Shown here: in pieces, positions 8,946-20,948 of the stretch
Layout of the letters: every line of letters starts with the position of its first letter
How positions within the stretch are numbered: the first letter of the stretch is position 1
Assembly: GCA_027493875.1 (NCBI GenBank)
Contig: JAOSJX010000005.1
Location: forward strand, 62,001 to 126,000
DNA: 64,000 nt
Direction: 5' to 3'
Origin: Deltaproteobacteria bacterium
GTDB lineage: Bacteria; Lernaellota; Lernaellaia; JACKCT01
The notes under the pieces: generated by a model
Databases searched by the model: none
What the model saw: the letters and a program-made list of their open reading frames with translations, nothing else
Told to the model about the DNA's origin: nothing
Program-made: the position numbers and the translations under genes

Positions 8946-11548
8946 ATGAAAGGCAGCGAGATCAGAAGGAAATTCCTGGACTATTTCGCGTCCAAGGGTC
9001 ACCGGGTGGTGAAAAGTTCGCCCCTGGTGCCGGCGGACGACCCGACCCTTCTGTTCGTGAACGCCGGCATGGTGCAGTTCAAGAACGTCTTTCTCGGGCA
9101 GGAGGACATCGGCACCAGGCGCGCGGCGACGAGCCAGAAATGCCTGCGCGTGTCGGGCAAGCACAACGATTTCGATCAGGTCGGACGCACCCCGCGCCAT
9201 CACACCTTCTTCGAAATGCTCGGCAACTTCAGCTTCGGCGACTACTTCAAGCGCGACGCGATCGCGTTCGGGTGGGAGTTCGTCACCGACGTGCTCGGCA
9301 TCCCGAAAGACCGCCTCGTCACGACCGTGTTCGAGGAGGACGACGAAGCGCACGCGCTGTGGCAGGAGATCGCCGGGCTCCCGGCGGAGCGCGTGGTGCG
9401 CATGGGCGCGGACGACAATTTCTGGGCGATGGGCGACACCGGGCCGTGCGGTCCGTGCTCCGAGATTCACTACGATCTCGACCCGTCGAAGCCGGGCGGC
9501 ATCGCCGAGGACCCCGACCGCTTTCTGGAAATCTGGAACCTCGTGTTCATGCAATTCGAACGCAGCGCCGACGGCAAAATGAAAAACCTGCCGGCGCCGT
9601 CCGTCGATACGGGCGCGGGCCTCGAACGCATGGCGGCGGTGATCCAGGGCGTGCCGACGAACTTCGACACCGACTTGTTCACGCCGATCCGCGAGCGCAT
9701 CGCGGCCATCGCGGGCAAGCCCTACGGCGAGGACGCGGACGCGACGGTGTCGATGCGCGTCGTGTGCGACCACGCCCGTGCGATGACCTTTTTGATCGGC
9801 GACGCGGTGCTGCCGTCCAACGCGGGGCGCGGCTACGTGCTCCGGCGCATCATGCGCCGCGCGGCGCGTCACGGCGTGTTGCTCGGGATTCACGAACCTT
9901 TCCTTTACAAAATGGTCGAGCCGGTGATCGAAGCGATGCGCGACGCGTATCCGGAACTCGACGAGCGCCGCTCGTACACCGAGAAGATCATCAGGAACGA
10001 GGAAGAGCGCTTCCTGCGCACGCTGGACAAAGGGCTCAAGCTGTTGCGCGAGGAACGCGCGCGGATGAGCAACGACGTTCTCGCCGGGGATTTCGCGTTC
10101 AAGCTCTACGACACGTTCGGGTTTCCGCTGGACCTGACGGAGGACATCGGCCGGTCGGAAGGTTTTTCCGTCGATGCCGAAGGGTTCGCCGCCGCGCTCG
10201 AACGGCAGCGCGAAAAAGCTCGAAGGGCGAAAAGTTCGATCAGGAAGCGGGGCTCGGCGCCGCGATCGGCGAGCTGTCCGCGCAGGGCGTGGCGACGCGT
10301 TTTCTCGGCTACGACACGACGGAAGCCGAGGCCGAGGTCGCCGGCATTGTGAAAGGCGGCGATCTCGTGTCCGAAGCGTCAACGAACGACGAGATCGAAT
10401 TCATTACGAGGGAAACGCCGTTCTACGCCGAGAAAGGCGGGCAGATCGGCGATACGGGCACGGCGGGAAGTGGCGGCGTGCTGGTCCGCGTGCTCGACAC
10501 GCAACCGGCGGGTGAGTCGATTGTCGCGCATCACGCGAAAATCGAAAAAGGCACGCTGCGCGTCGGCGACAAGATCACGCTGCGCGTGGACGCCGAACGT
10601 CGCGAGCGCATCAAGAAGAATCACACGGCGACGCACCTCATTCATCACGCGCTGCACAAGGTGATCGGCCAAGACGCCAAGCAGGCGGGCTCGCTGGTGG
10701 CGCCGGACCGGTTGCGTTTCGACTTTACGCATTTCGCGGCGATGACCGCGGACGAGATCCGCGAGGTGGAGCGCATCGCGAACGCCATGGTGATGCGCGA
10801 CGATCCCGTCGGCACGGACGTGCTGCCTTACGACGAGGCGATCAAGAAAGGCGCGATGGCGCTGTTCGGCGAGAAGTACGGCGACCACGTCCGCGTGGTG
10901 TCCGCCGGGGCGAGCACGGAGCTTTGCGGCGGCACGCACGTTTCGCGCACCGGCGAGATCGGGCCGATCGTCATCACGGCGGAGTCGTCGGTGGCGGCGG
11001 GCGTGCGCCGGTTGGAGGCGGTGACGGGCCCCGGCGCGGCGGAACGCATTCGCGAAACCTTCGACGCGGCGCACGAACTATCGGCGCTGTTCAAGGTGCC
11101 GTCCGCGCAGATCGTGGAGCGCGCGAAGCAGACGATGGAACAGTTGCGCGGCCTGGAAAAGGAGGTCGCGAAGATGCGCGAGCAGCTCACGCAGGCGGCG
11201 AACAAAGGCCTTGCGGACGCCGTGCGCGACGTGAACGGCGTGAAGGTGCTGGCGGCGGTGGCGAAGGTGGCCGACGCGAACGAACTGCGCCAGCAGGCGG
11301 CGCGGCTGCGCGATCAGATCGGTTCGGGCATCGTGGTGCTCGGCGCGGAGACGAAGGGCAAGGCGTCTTTATGCGTGCTGGTGTCGGACGATCTGACGAG
11401 CCGCTATCAGGCCGGAAAAATCATCGGCCCGCTGGCGAAGATCGTCGGCGGCGGGGGCGGCGGCAAGCCCGACATGGCGCAGGCCGGCGGCTCCGATCCG
11501 TCGAAACTCGGCGAAGCCATCGAGGCGGTCTCCGGTGTGTTAGGATAG
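8946..11548 (+). CDS. alaS: Alanyl-tRNA synthetase, one frame break
   Basis: It charges tRNA-Ala. ATG 8946 lies 7 bases after AAGGAG; an in-frame GTG at 8943 is less likely. The catalytic class II domain is at residues 1-420 ([50 protein letters not shown]). The editing domain has [11 protein letters not shown] and [13 protein letters not shown], supplying the zinc His/Cys set. The C-Ala tail ends with the glycine-rich [18 protein letters not shown]. About 867 codons, the usual length. The frame breaks near 10220 ([10 protein letters not shown] continues as [13 protein letters not shown]). The gene is essential in bacteria, so a sequence error is likely. glgB starts four bases after the stop. 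Confidence 0.96.
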
Positions 11549-11552
11549 GAGC

Positions 11553-13477
11553 GTGGCTCCCTCGGAGAAAAATAGCGCCGCGACGATCACCGATTACGAC
11601 CTGCACCTTTTCAACGAAGGCAGTTTTTTTCGGGCGTACGAGAAGATGGGGGCGCACGTGTGCCTGCGCGACGGGCAGGCGGGCGTGGTGTTCCGCGTGT
11701 GGGCGCCGGACGCCCAAAGCGCGGCGGTGATCGGCGATTTCAACGGGTGGAACTGGGACGCGCATCCGATGCGTTCGTTGGGTGGCTCGGGCGTATGGGA
11801 GGCGTTTATTCCGGGCCTGGGACAAGGCGCGCTCTATAAATTCGGTTTCCGGTCTCGCGGCACGGGCCAGGCACTGGAAAAAGTCGATCCCTACGCCACG
11901 CATTTCGAAATGCGCCCGAAGACCGCGTGCGTGGTGTGGCCGGTGGACGACTACGCGTGGGCCGACGGTGCGTGGATGGCCGAACGCGCGCGGCGCAACG
12001 CGCACGACGCGCCGATGTCGATCTACGAAGTGCACCTAGGCTCCTGGCGGCGCACGGAGGACAGCCGCTGGCTGACCTACCGCGACCTCGCCGACGCCCT
12101 GCCCACGTACTGCCGCGAAATGGGTTTCACGCACGTCGAGTTTCTCCCCATCACCGAGCATCCCTTCGACGGATCGTGGGGTTATCAGACCATCGGCTAC
12201 TTCGCGCCGACGTCGCGCTTCGGCACGCCGCAGGATTTCATGGTCCTCGTGGACAAGCTGCATCAGGCGGGCGTCGGCGTGATTCTGGATTGGGTGCCGG
12301 CGCATTTTCCGCGCGACGCGCACGGCCTGGGCGAATTCGACGGCACGCATCTCTACGAGCACGCGGACCCGCGCCAGGGCGTGCATCAGGATTGGGATAC
12401 GTACATTTTCAATTACGGGCGCGACGAGCTGCGTTCGTATCTGATTTCCAGCGCGCTTTATTGGCTGGACAAGTTCCACCTCGACGGGCTGCGCGTGGAC
12501 GCCGTGGCCTCCATGCTCTATCTCGACTACTCGCGCGAGGGCGGCGACTGGGTGCCCAACAAATACGGCGGGCGCGAGAACCTCGAGGCGATCGAGTTCA
12601 TCAAGCGCTTCAACGCGACCGTGTATTCCGAGTTTCCCGGCACCGTGACCTTTGCGGAGGAATCGACCGCGTGGCCGATGGTGTCGCGGCCGACCTACCT
12701 CGGCGGGCTCGGCTTCGGCATGAAGTGGAACATGGGATGGATGCACGACATCCTGAAGTATTTTTCGATGGACCCGATTTATCGGAAGTACTCACCACAA
12801 CTTGCTGACCTTCGGGATGCTCTACATCTATCACGAGAATTTCGTGCTGCCGTTTTCGCACGACGAAGTCGTTCACATGAAGGGCTCGATGCTGCGCAAG
12901 ATGCCGGGCGACGGGTGGCAGAAGTTCGCGAACCTGCGTCTGCTGTATGGGTTCATGTTCGGCTATCAGGGCAAAAAGCTGCTGTTCATGGGCAACGAGT
13001 TCGGCCAGGGTGAGGAGTGGAGCCACGATCGCGGCCTCGATTGGAATCTGCTCGATCGCGCTCCGCAACGCGGGCTCAAGGACTGGGTGCGCGATCTCAA
13101 CGCGGCGCTGGCGCGCGAGGCGGCGCTGCACGAACAGGATTTTGCGCCCGAAGGCTTTACGTGGATCGACTGCCACGACAGCCAGCAAAGCGTTATCAGC
13201 TTTCTGCGCTTCGGACGAAGCGACGGGGGAGATCGTCGCCGTGGCGTGCAACATGACGCCGGTGGTCCGGCACGGATACCGGCTGGGCGTTCCGCGCCCC
13301 GGCGTGTGGCGCGAGATCCTCAACAGCGACGCCGGCACGTACGGCGGATCGAACGTGGGCAACAACGGTCAGGCCTACGCGGACGGCGGACGGCCCTGGC
13401 ACGGACAGCCTTGCTCGATGGACGTGACGCTGCCGCCGCTCGGCGTCGTGTTTTTTAGGTGGGTAGGTGGTAGGTAG
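11553..13477 (+). CDS. glgB: 1,4-alpha-glucan branching enzyme, two frame breaks
   Basis: It adds alpha-1,6 branches to glycogen. GTG 11553 has GGAG four bases upstream and sits just behind the alaS stop. The N-terminal CBM48 module is at about residues 35-115 ([20 protein letters not shown]). The GH13 barrel carries [16 protein letters not shown] (nucleophile Asp near 315), [10 protein letters not shown] (Glu near 368) and [16 protein letters not shown] (third Asp near 436). Breaks occur near 12790 (YRKY continues as [17 protein letters not shown]) and near 13215 (RFGRS continues as [14 protein letters not shown]). The protein ends in [12 protein letters not shown], and the last residues and the TAG stop are supplied by the heptamer array at 13457. 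Glycogen storage is implied. Confidence 0.93.
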
Positions 13478-13491
13478 TAGATAGTAGGTAG
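13457..13491. repeat. Heptamer array, five TAGGTAG-type units
   Basis: AGGTGGG, TAGGTGG, TAGGTAG, TAGATAG, TAGGTAG. It contains the glgB stop codon. It is complementary in composition to the 35-base array at 13539, and the two could pair around the hairpin at 13505. Confidence 0.85.
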
Positions 13492-13504
13492 GACTGGAGA
13501 AATT

Positions 13505-13523
13505 AGCGGCGCAAAGCGCCGCT
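13505..13523. terminator. Bidirectional hairpin between convergent glgB and selB
   Basis: AGCGGCGC, loop AAA, GCGCCGCT: an 8-bp perfect stem located between two inverted heptamer arrays. It sits where transcripts from both strands would end. Confidence 0.6.
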
Positions 13524-13538
13524 CGTCCTTTATCCCCA

Positions 13539-13563
13539 CCTACCACCTACTACCCACCACCTA

Positions 13564-13573
<10 letters not shown>
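13539..13573. repeat. Heptamer array, five CCTACTA-type units
   Basis: CCTACCA, CCTACTA, CCCACCA, CCTACTA, CCTACTG. It is the inverse-complement partner of the array at 13457, with the same unit number and length. It contains the downstream stop codon of the selB frame (13564-13566). Confidence 0.85.
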
Positions 13574-15519
<1,946 letters not shown>

Positions 15520-15532
15520 TGAAGCGTTGGAG

Positions 15533-15916
15533 TTACCGAGGTGTCGTGTGTCGACTGCCGCTGGATTTTTCGACTTTCTCGATCAGATTCGACAGCGAGC
15601 CGGCACATTGATTTCCGAGTTCAACGATTTGATCAGAATCCGCAGGAGAAAGGTATCCTAGCCTTTTCGACAAATCCGCCAGATAGAGAACTTCGCGCAT
15701 CGAAGCAAACGAATTTCTAAGAAAGTTGGCGAACTCTTTTTGCGTTCTTCGCCCGCAACCTTCTACGATATTTGTTGGAATTGAGACGGCCGCACGCCGA
15801 ATTTGCGAGCGCAAGCCGTAGGTTTCCTCGCGGGTGAAATTCTTCGTCGCCATATAGACAAGAGCGACGAATTTATCCGCTAAATGAAAGACATCGAGCT
15901 TACGGTGGTCTCGCAT
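15533..15916 (-). CDS. Four-helix-bundle protein (S23/IVP family)
   Basis: A 127-residue protein with the family signature [21 protein letters not shown], then [21 protein letters not shown] and [21 protein letters not shown]. The family was first seen as open frames in 23S rRNA intervening sequences but occurs widely as free-standing genes; its molecular role is unknown. It lies 13 bases upstream of selB in the same direction, so co-transcription is possible. It has somewhat lower GC content than its neighbours, hinting at acquisition. The frame is intact. Confidence 0.88.
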   Translation of the reverse strand: MRDHRKLDVFHLADKFVALVYMATKNFTREETYGLRSQIRRAAVSIPTNIVEGCGRRTQKEFANFLRNSFASMREVLYLADLSKRLGYLSPADSDQIVELGNQCAGSLSNLIEKVEKSSGSRHTTPR

Positions 15917-15965
15917 TCCTTCTGTCCTTCCGGCTCAACGGCCCACAAGCCCAAATGCTCAACAG

Positions 15966-16552
15966 CTAAAGGTAAACGCCGCTCCCGCCTCCGAAGCTCA
16001 CGTAACCTTGGTCGTCGTCTTCCGAGATCGCCGGTGCTGTTGAGAGGCTGGGTATAGCGCGCGCCGACGATGAGCGCGGCGCCGGGTGAGATGCTGTAGA
16101 GAATGCCGCCGCGCGCGATGCCGGAGTAAATGGTGCCGGATTGTTTTTCGTCCTCGATCTCGTACCAGATGTTATCGGCGCCGACGCTCCGGGCCGAGGT
16201 ACGGCGAGATCTGGCCGCCGGGAATGGGATAGAGCGTGAGCAGAAATTCCGACGGGACGTAGTTGACCGTCGTTGTTTGGACTTCGTTCTGCGCGTCGAT
16301 GTACTCCGCCGTGTAAAAGCCGTAACCGGACGCGATGGTCGTGGAAACGTATTTGACCCACCAGTAGGTCAGCGATAACTGCCCGACGAACGCCGATCCG
16401 CCGCCGAACGCGCCGCCCAGGCGCAGTCCGACCGCGACGCGCCCCTTCCACGGGTCCTCTGACCGGCGTTTCTTCTTGGCCGCCGACGCCGGCGCCGCCA
16501 GCAGCGAGATCATCATGGCGATAACCATCAACATCGTCATCGAGCGTTTCAT
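15966..16552 (-). CDS. Small outer-membrane beta-barrel protein, two frame breaks
   Basis: ATG 16552 begins a clear signal peptide (MLMVIAMMISLLAAPASA, cleavage before AKKKRR). Amphipathic strands follow: GRVAVGLRLGGAFGGGSAFV, LSLTYWWVKYVSTTIASGYG, SEFLLTLYPIPGGQISPYLG. The sense path shifts frame near 16185 (into VGADNIWYEIEDEKQSG) and near 16025 (into ISEDDDQGYVSFGGGSGVYL, the final strand). About 195 residues, the size of eight-stranded OmpW/OmpA-like barrels. The acidic EDDDQG turn may be a periplasmic or surface loop. The ligand is unknown. Both breaks are single-base and probably artefacts. Confidence 0.75.
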
Positions 16553-16624
16553 TGTGCCGGCTCCTTCAAGAAATGAGGTCGCGTCATTCTAAGGAAAACG
16601 CGGCGGCGTGGGTAGGTCAAATGA

Positions 16625-16652
16625 AAAACGCGGCCCGAACGGGCCGCGTTTT
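16625..16652 (-). terminator. Intrinsic terminator downstream of the first Cys-repeat gene
   Basis: A 12-bp stem AAAACGCGGCCC / GGGCCGCGTTTT with loop GAAC, flanked by A and T runs. It can act in both directions and lies 27 bases beyond the stop codon at 16679. Confidence 0.8.
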
Positions 16653-16678
16653 CCGATGAAAATCAACTCAGCAAGCGA

Positions 16679-18714
16679 TCAACCGCAACCGCAACATCCG
16701 CCGGTGACTTCGCCCTCGCCGGGGTCCTCGTCACCCGGACCGGGATCGGGGCCCGTTTCGGAGTCGTCGTCGTCCGGCTCGGGCTCCGGATCTTCCGCGT
16801 CACCGCAGATATCGAGATGCTCGTCGCATTCCTCGCCCTCGGAGCAAGGGTTGCCGGCGTGCTCGCAGGCGAGCGCGTCCTCGTTGCACACTTCCTCGCC
16901 GTTGCAGAATTGCAGGTCGTCGACGCACGGCGAGCCTTCCGATTCGCAGGCGTCGGTGATCTCGTTGCAGAACTCGTCGCCGTTGCAAAAAACCTCGTCC
17001 TGTTCGCAGGGATCGCCGGTGCTGGCGCAGCGGTTGTTGTCCTCGTCGCAGAATTCCTCGCCGTTGCAGAAGAACGCGTCCTGTCCGCAGTTCGGCACGA
17101 AGAGATGCTTGCATTCCTGGTTGAGCTCGTCGCAGCGCTCCTGGCCGTTGCACCACAGGCCGTCGTCACCGCACGCGGGCTCGTCGGCCGGTTTGCACTC
17201 CTCGTTGGGAATATCGCACCACTCGGCGCCGTTGCAGAAAACGCCGTCGTCGCATTGCGCGTCGTTGGAGCAATGGCAACTATCCTCGCCGTCGCAATCC
17301 TGGTCGATGCCGTCGCACTCGATTTCTTCCGCGCCCGGATAGATCGTCTCGTCCCAGTCGTTGCAATCGTCGCCGCCGCACTGCGGCCCTTCAAAGCCGT
17401 CCTCGTCGTTGTCGCATTCGAGAATGATGCCGTAGAGCGGGATGAACTCCGCCCCGCGACCGTTCCGTAGCTGACGAACACGGACAGCGGCTGCGTGGCG
17501 GTCACGTGCCACTGCGTTTTATTGGAGGCGACCTGCTGATGGCCGCCCTCGCCGAGCGTGCCGCTCCACACCACCACGTCGTCCCCCGGCGCGACGGTCG
17601 CTTTCGTATCCGTCACGACCACGTCGTTGGCGTCCTCGTAGGAGAACAGGTCGATGCGCCCGTCCACGGACGTGAAATAAAAGTTCGTTCCGATGCGCGT
17701 GCCGCCTTCGTCCGCCACGATGTCCATATAGTGATAGCTGGACGTCGTGCCGTTGAACGGATTGACGGACACGGTCACCGTGTCTTCGCTGACCACCTTG
17801 AAGTTCATCTGATTGTAAGTCTGCGACCAGAACTGCCCGGTCTCGAGCGTCCCGGAAAACAGCGTCGCGCCGGTGGAGGCGTTGCTGACCGTGACGTCGT
17901 TGTCGTCCGCGTAGCTCGTGACGATCAGATCGCCCGGGCCGCTGGTCAACCCCATGTACCCGTAGAAGAGCGTTCCGGAAAACAGACCCGTGATGGCCGG
18001 AACGCTGTAGCCGATATCCGAAAAGGACAGCGACGAGACGACTTTGTTCGCGTTGATGCGCAGCCACTTGTTGTTCGCCGCGCTCGGCGACGGGTACCAC
18101 GATTCGCCGGCGTCCAGATACGTGCTGTCGAGCAGGTTGCCGTTGTTGAGGTTATAGACCTGGACGGACGTGTTATCGAGGTAGGCGGTGATGACGTGGG
18201 GGCTCGCGTTGCCGTCGCCGTATTGGTACGAGAAGAAGCGGTTGCCGACGGCCATCGAGTACTGCGTCATGTCGTAGAAGCCGACGATGTTGTCCGTGGC
18301 CGCGCCGACGAGCACGGCGATGAGGTCCGACGCGACGAGCTGGTAGGTCGCCGCGGCGACGCCGGTGAACTGGACGTACTGGCCTTCGTCCACCGTACCC
18401 GTGTGAATCGGCACGCCGGACGAATTAAGGATCGTGTAGTCCGTGTTGTCGATAAAGCCGAACAGGACGATTTCGTCAAACGCGTAGAAATACGAGTTGT
18501 TCGGGTACGGGACGGCCAGAATCGCCTGCGGGTCGGCGGGCCAACTGAAAAAATTCTCCGGGCCGGCCGACTGGTCGTTCGCCTCGGTGCCGGGAATAGC
18601 GCCGGTGGCCTGTTTCAACGCCGGAGAAGTCTGCAAATCGGCGCTCGGCAGAACGGCCGCCGCCGCCACCGAGGCCGCTAAGGCTAGGATAATAATGAGG
18701 AATGCGTTTCGCAT
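16679..18714 (-). CDS. Secreted MopE-motif Cys-repeat protein, paralog 1
   Basis: ATG 18714 follows GGAGGGAG; residues 1-20 are a signal peptide ([16 protein letters not shown]). Residues 40-400 form a beta-rich domain with internal repeats ([40 protein letters not shown]), distantly like IgGFc-binding N-domains. Next comes a MopE-like metal-binding motif ([38 protein letters not shown]). Five Cys repeats built on (F/W)CNGxExC follow, then a Glu/Asp/Pro-rich linker and the tail [11 protein letters not shown]. One frame break lies near 17465 (FVSYGT continues as [10 protein letters not shown]). MopE motifs bind Cu or Ca in secreted proteins. It is probably a surface protein. It is the last of three tandem paralogs. 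Confidence 0.82.
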
Positions 18715-18813
18715 GACGTGACTCCCTCCACCATCGACACGACGGAAAAACGGACGGGGGCGTCGGCCCCGGTCCATGGGCCCCTGATTTATCCCGCTAA
18801 TTAAGGGCCTTGT

Positions 18814-20850
18814 CTACCCCCCGCAGGCGCAGGTGTCGGAGGAGCCTTCGCCGCCGCCGCCACCGCCTGGGCCGTCATCATCGGCGCCGAGGGAATCGTC
18901 ATCGTCGGCGGCATCGCCGGCTGAATCATCGTCCAGACCGGCGGAATCGTCGTCCTCGCCGCCGACCGTATCGTCGTCCGAGACGCTGTCGTCGTCGCCC
19001 GTGTCGTCATCCGTCGGAGGAACCGTCGTCGTGGTCGTCGTCGAGGGCGCGGTGACCGTGGTGGAGGTCGTCGTGGTCGTTGTGATTGTCGTCGTGGTCG
19101 ATGACAGGCACTGGTCTCCCGTCTCGTCGCAAACCTCATCCTGCGCGCAGGGTGCTGTTCCAGCCCAACACTGATCGCCCGATTCTTCGCAGGTTTCCTG
19201 CCCGTTGCAAAACGCGCCGTCGTCGCAGGGGTTTCCCGCATGAACGCAAATATCGTTTGCCTCGTTGCAGGACTCCGCCCCGTTACAGTAGAGGCCGTCG
19301 TCTTGGCACGGCACGGCGGTTGCGACGCATTGGTCGCCGGTCTCGTCGCACGACTCGACGCCGTTGCAGTATTGCCCGTCGTCCGGGCACGGGGGCGTTC
19401 CCGTTTCGCAAAGGCCAGTGCCCGTGTTGCACGTTTCCGCGCCGTTGCAAAACAGGCCGTCGGCGCAATCCCCGTTCGTGTGGCACGGGCAATCGTCCTC
19501 GCCATCGCAGTCCTGGTCGATGTCGTCGCACTCGATTTCCGACGCGCCGGGATAGGAATCTCCGTCAAAATCATCGCAGTCGTCGCCCGCGCACTGCGGC
19601 CCGTCCACGCCGTCCTCGTCGTTGTCGCAAGAAGACACGGCGCCGAAGAATGTTACGAACTCCGCGCCGGCGATGTCCCCGTAGCTGTGCATCACGGAAA
19701 CAGGCTTGGTGGAAGCGACATGCCATTGCGTCGGGTTGGCGCTGACCTGTTGATGGCCGCCTTGGTCCAGCGTGCCGGTCCACTCCACGACATCGTCCCC
19801 CGTATCCGTGGTCGCCTGCGTATCGGTGACGGTGACGTCGTTGTCGTCGGCGTATGAAATAATGTCGAGCGTGCCGTTGACGGAAAGGAAATAGAAGTCC
19901 GTCCCAAGACGTGTCCCGCTCCGGTCCACCGCAACGTCCATGTAATGATAGTCAGGCACCGTGCCGCTGTAGGGGCCGACCGTCACGGAAACGTCGGCGG
20001 TGCTTGTTACCGTAAAATACAACTCCTGATAGACCTGATTCCAGAATTCCCCCTCGTTCAGCGTCCCCGCCCAGAGAACGACATCGGTTTCGCTGTTTTT
20101 CACCGTGACCGTATTGCCGTCCGTATAGCTCGTGACGACCAGATCGCCGTCGCCCGACCGGTCGCCCATATAACCGTGGAAAAGCGTGCCGGCGAAAAGC
20201 CCCGTGGCGGACGGGACCGCGTAGCCGATATCGGAGAAGTTGAGGACCGAGACGTCCTTGTCGGCGACGGTCTTCAGAAATTTATTCGCGCCGGTCGACG
20301 GCGGCAATTCATAGTGGTCGCCCGCGTCGAGTGCGCCACTCCCGAGGAGAACCTCGGTATCCATGTCGTAGATCTCCACGGTCGTCGCGTCGTGATACGC
20401 GAAGACGATCTGCCGATCGAGATTATCGAAAGGCCCGCCGCGAAATTGAAAAGAGTAAAACTTGGTTCCGGCCCCAAGCGAGAGATCGTTCAGCGCATAG
20501 TAACCCACGATATCGTTATCAGCCGCCCCAACGAGCGCGCCGACGAAATCGGACGCCTCCACGCGGTAGAGACCGCTCGCGACGCTGAAGGCGGCGTGAT
20601 CCCCGTCGTCCAACGAGCCGTTTTCCACGATCGTGCCGCCCGCGTCGTAGATCGTAAAGTCCGTTCCGTCATGATAACCGAAGAGAAAAATCTTATCGAA
20701 GGCGTAGAAGTACGCAAAGTTCACTTCCGTTGCCGCCGAGATACCGGGATCGAGGCTCGATACTTCTCCGGGCGACGATAGGGCGGTTCCGCGCAGCGCG
20801 AGGAGCGCCGCCATCCCCAAAATACCGACGAGACGATACGCAAGACGCAT
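18814..20850 (-). CDS. Secreted MopE-motif Cys-repeat protein, paralog 2 (intact)
   Basis: 678 residues in one frame, the best reference for the family here. ATG 20850 has GGGAGG upstream and a signal peptide at 1-25. The beta domain spans about 35-395 (FAYFYAFDKIFLFGYHDGTD, DYHYMDVAVDRSGTRLGTDF). The MopE motif CDNDEDGVDGPQCAGDDC to [13 protein letters not shown] is near 415-470. Four (F/Y)CNGxExC repeats follow. It then differs from its paralogs by a Thr-rich stretch (STTTTITTTTTTSTTVTAPS) and a long Asp-rich acidic region. It ends EGSSDTCACGG, a variant of the GGCCGCG tail. The Thr/Asp segments look like a spacer, possibly glycosylated or Ca-binding. A secreted or surface-anchored adhesin or metal-binding coat protein is inferred. 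Confidence 0.85.
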   Translation of the reverse strand: MRLAYRLVGILGMAALLALRGTALSSPGEVSSLDPGISAATEVNFAYFYAFDKIFLFGYHDGTDFTIYDAGGTIVENGSLDDGDHAAFSVASGLYRVEASDFVGALVGAADNDIVGYYALNDLSLGAGTKFYSFQFRGGPFDNLDRQIVFAYHDATTVEIYDMDTEVLLGSGALDAGDHYELPPSTGANKFLKTVADKDVSVLNFSDIGYAVPSATGLFAGTLFHGYMGDRSGDGDLVVTSYTDGNTVTVKNSETDVVLWAGTLNEGEFWNQVYQELYFTVTSTADVSVTVGPYSGTVPDYHYMDVAVDRSGTRLGTDFYFLSVNGTLDIISYADDNDVTVTDTQATTDTGDDVVEWTGTLDQGGHQQVSANPTQWHVASTKPVSVMHSYGDIAGAEFVTFFGAVSSCDNDEDGVDGPQCAGDDCDDFDGDSYPGASEIECDDIDQDCDGEDDCPCHTNGDCADGLFCNGAETCNTGTGLCETGTPPCPDDGQYCNGVESCDETGDQCVATAVPCQDDGLYCNGAESCNEANDICVHAGNPCDDGAFCNGQETCEESGDQCWAGTAPCAQDEVCDETGDQCLSSTTTTITTTTTTSTTVTAPSTTTTTTVPPTDDDTGDDDSVSDDDTVGGEDDDSAGLDDDSAGDAADDDDSLGADDDGPGGGGGGEGSSDTCACGG

Positions 20851-20894
20851 GCGTCCCTCCCTTCATATCGACCCCTGATTTATCAACACAACCC

Positions 20895-20921
20895 GCCGGG
20901 CGGTTGGTTAACCCGCCCGGC
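20895..20921 (-). terminator. Hairpin between paralogs 2 and 3
   Basis: GCCGGGCGG, loop of 9 bases, CCGCCCGGC: a 9-bp perfect stem 28 bases past the stop of paralog 3, so the three paralogs may be separate transcription units. Confidence 0.65.
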
Positions 20922-20948
20922 CTTCACAACATCAATTCAATGGCGGCC

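Noticed and set aside
18810-19857. Arg-, Ser- and Val-rich open frames opposite the Cys-repeat genes
   Set aside because: They arise from the GAC/GGC-rich coding of Asp/Gly/Cys repeats read backwards and have no start signals.
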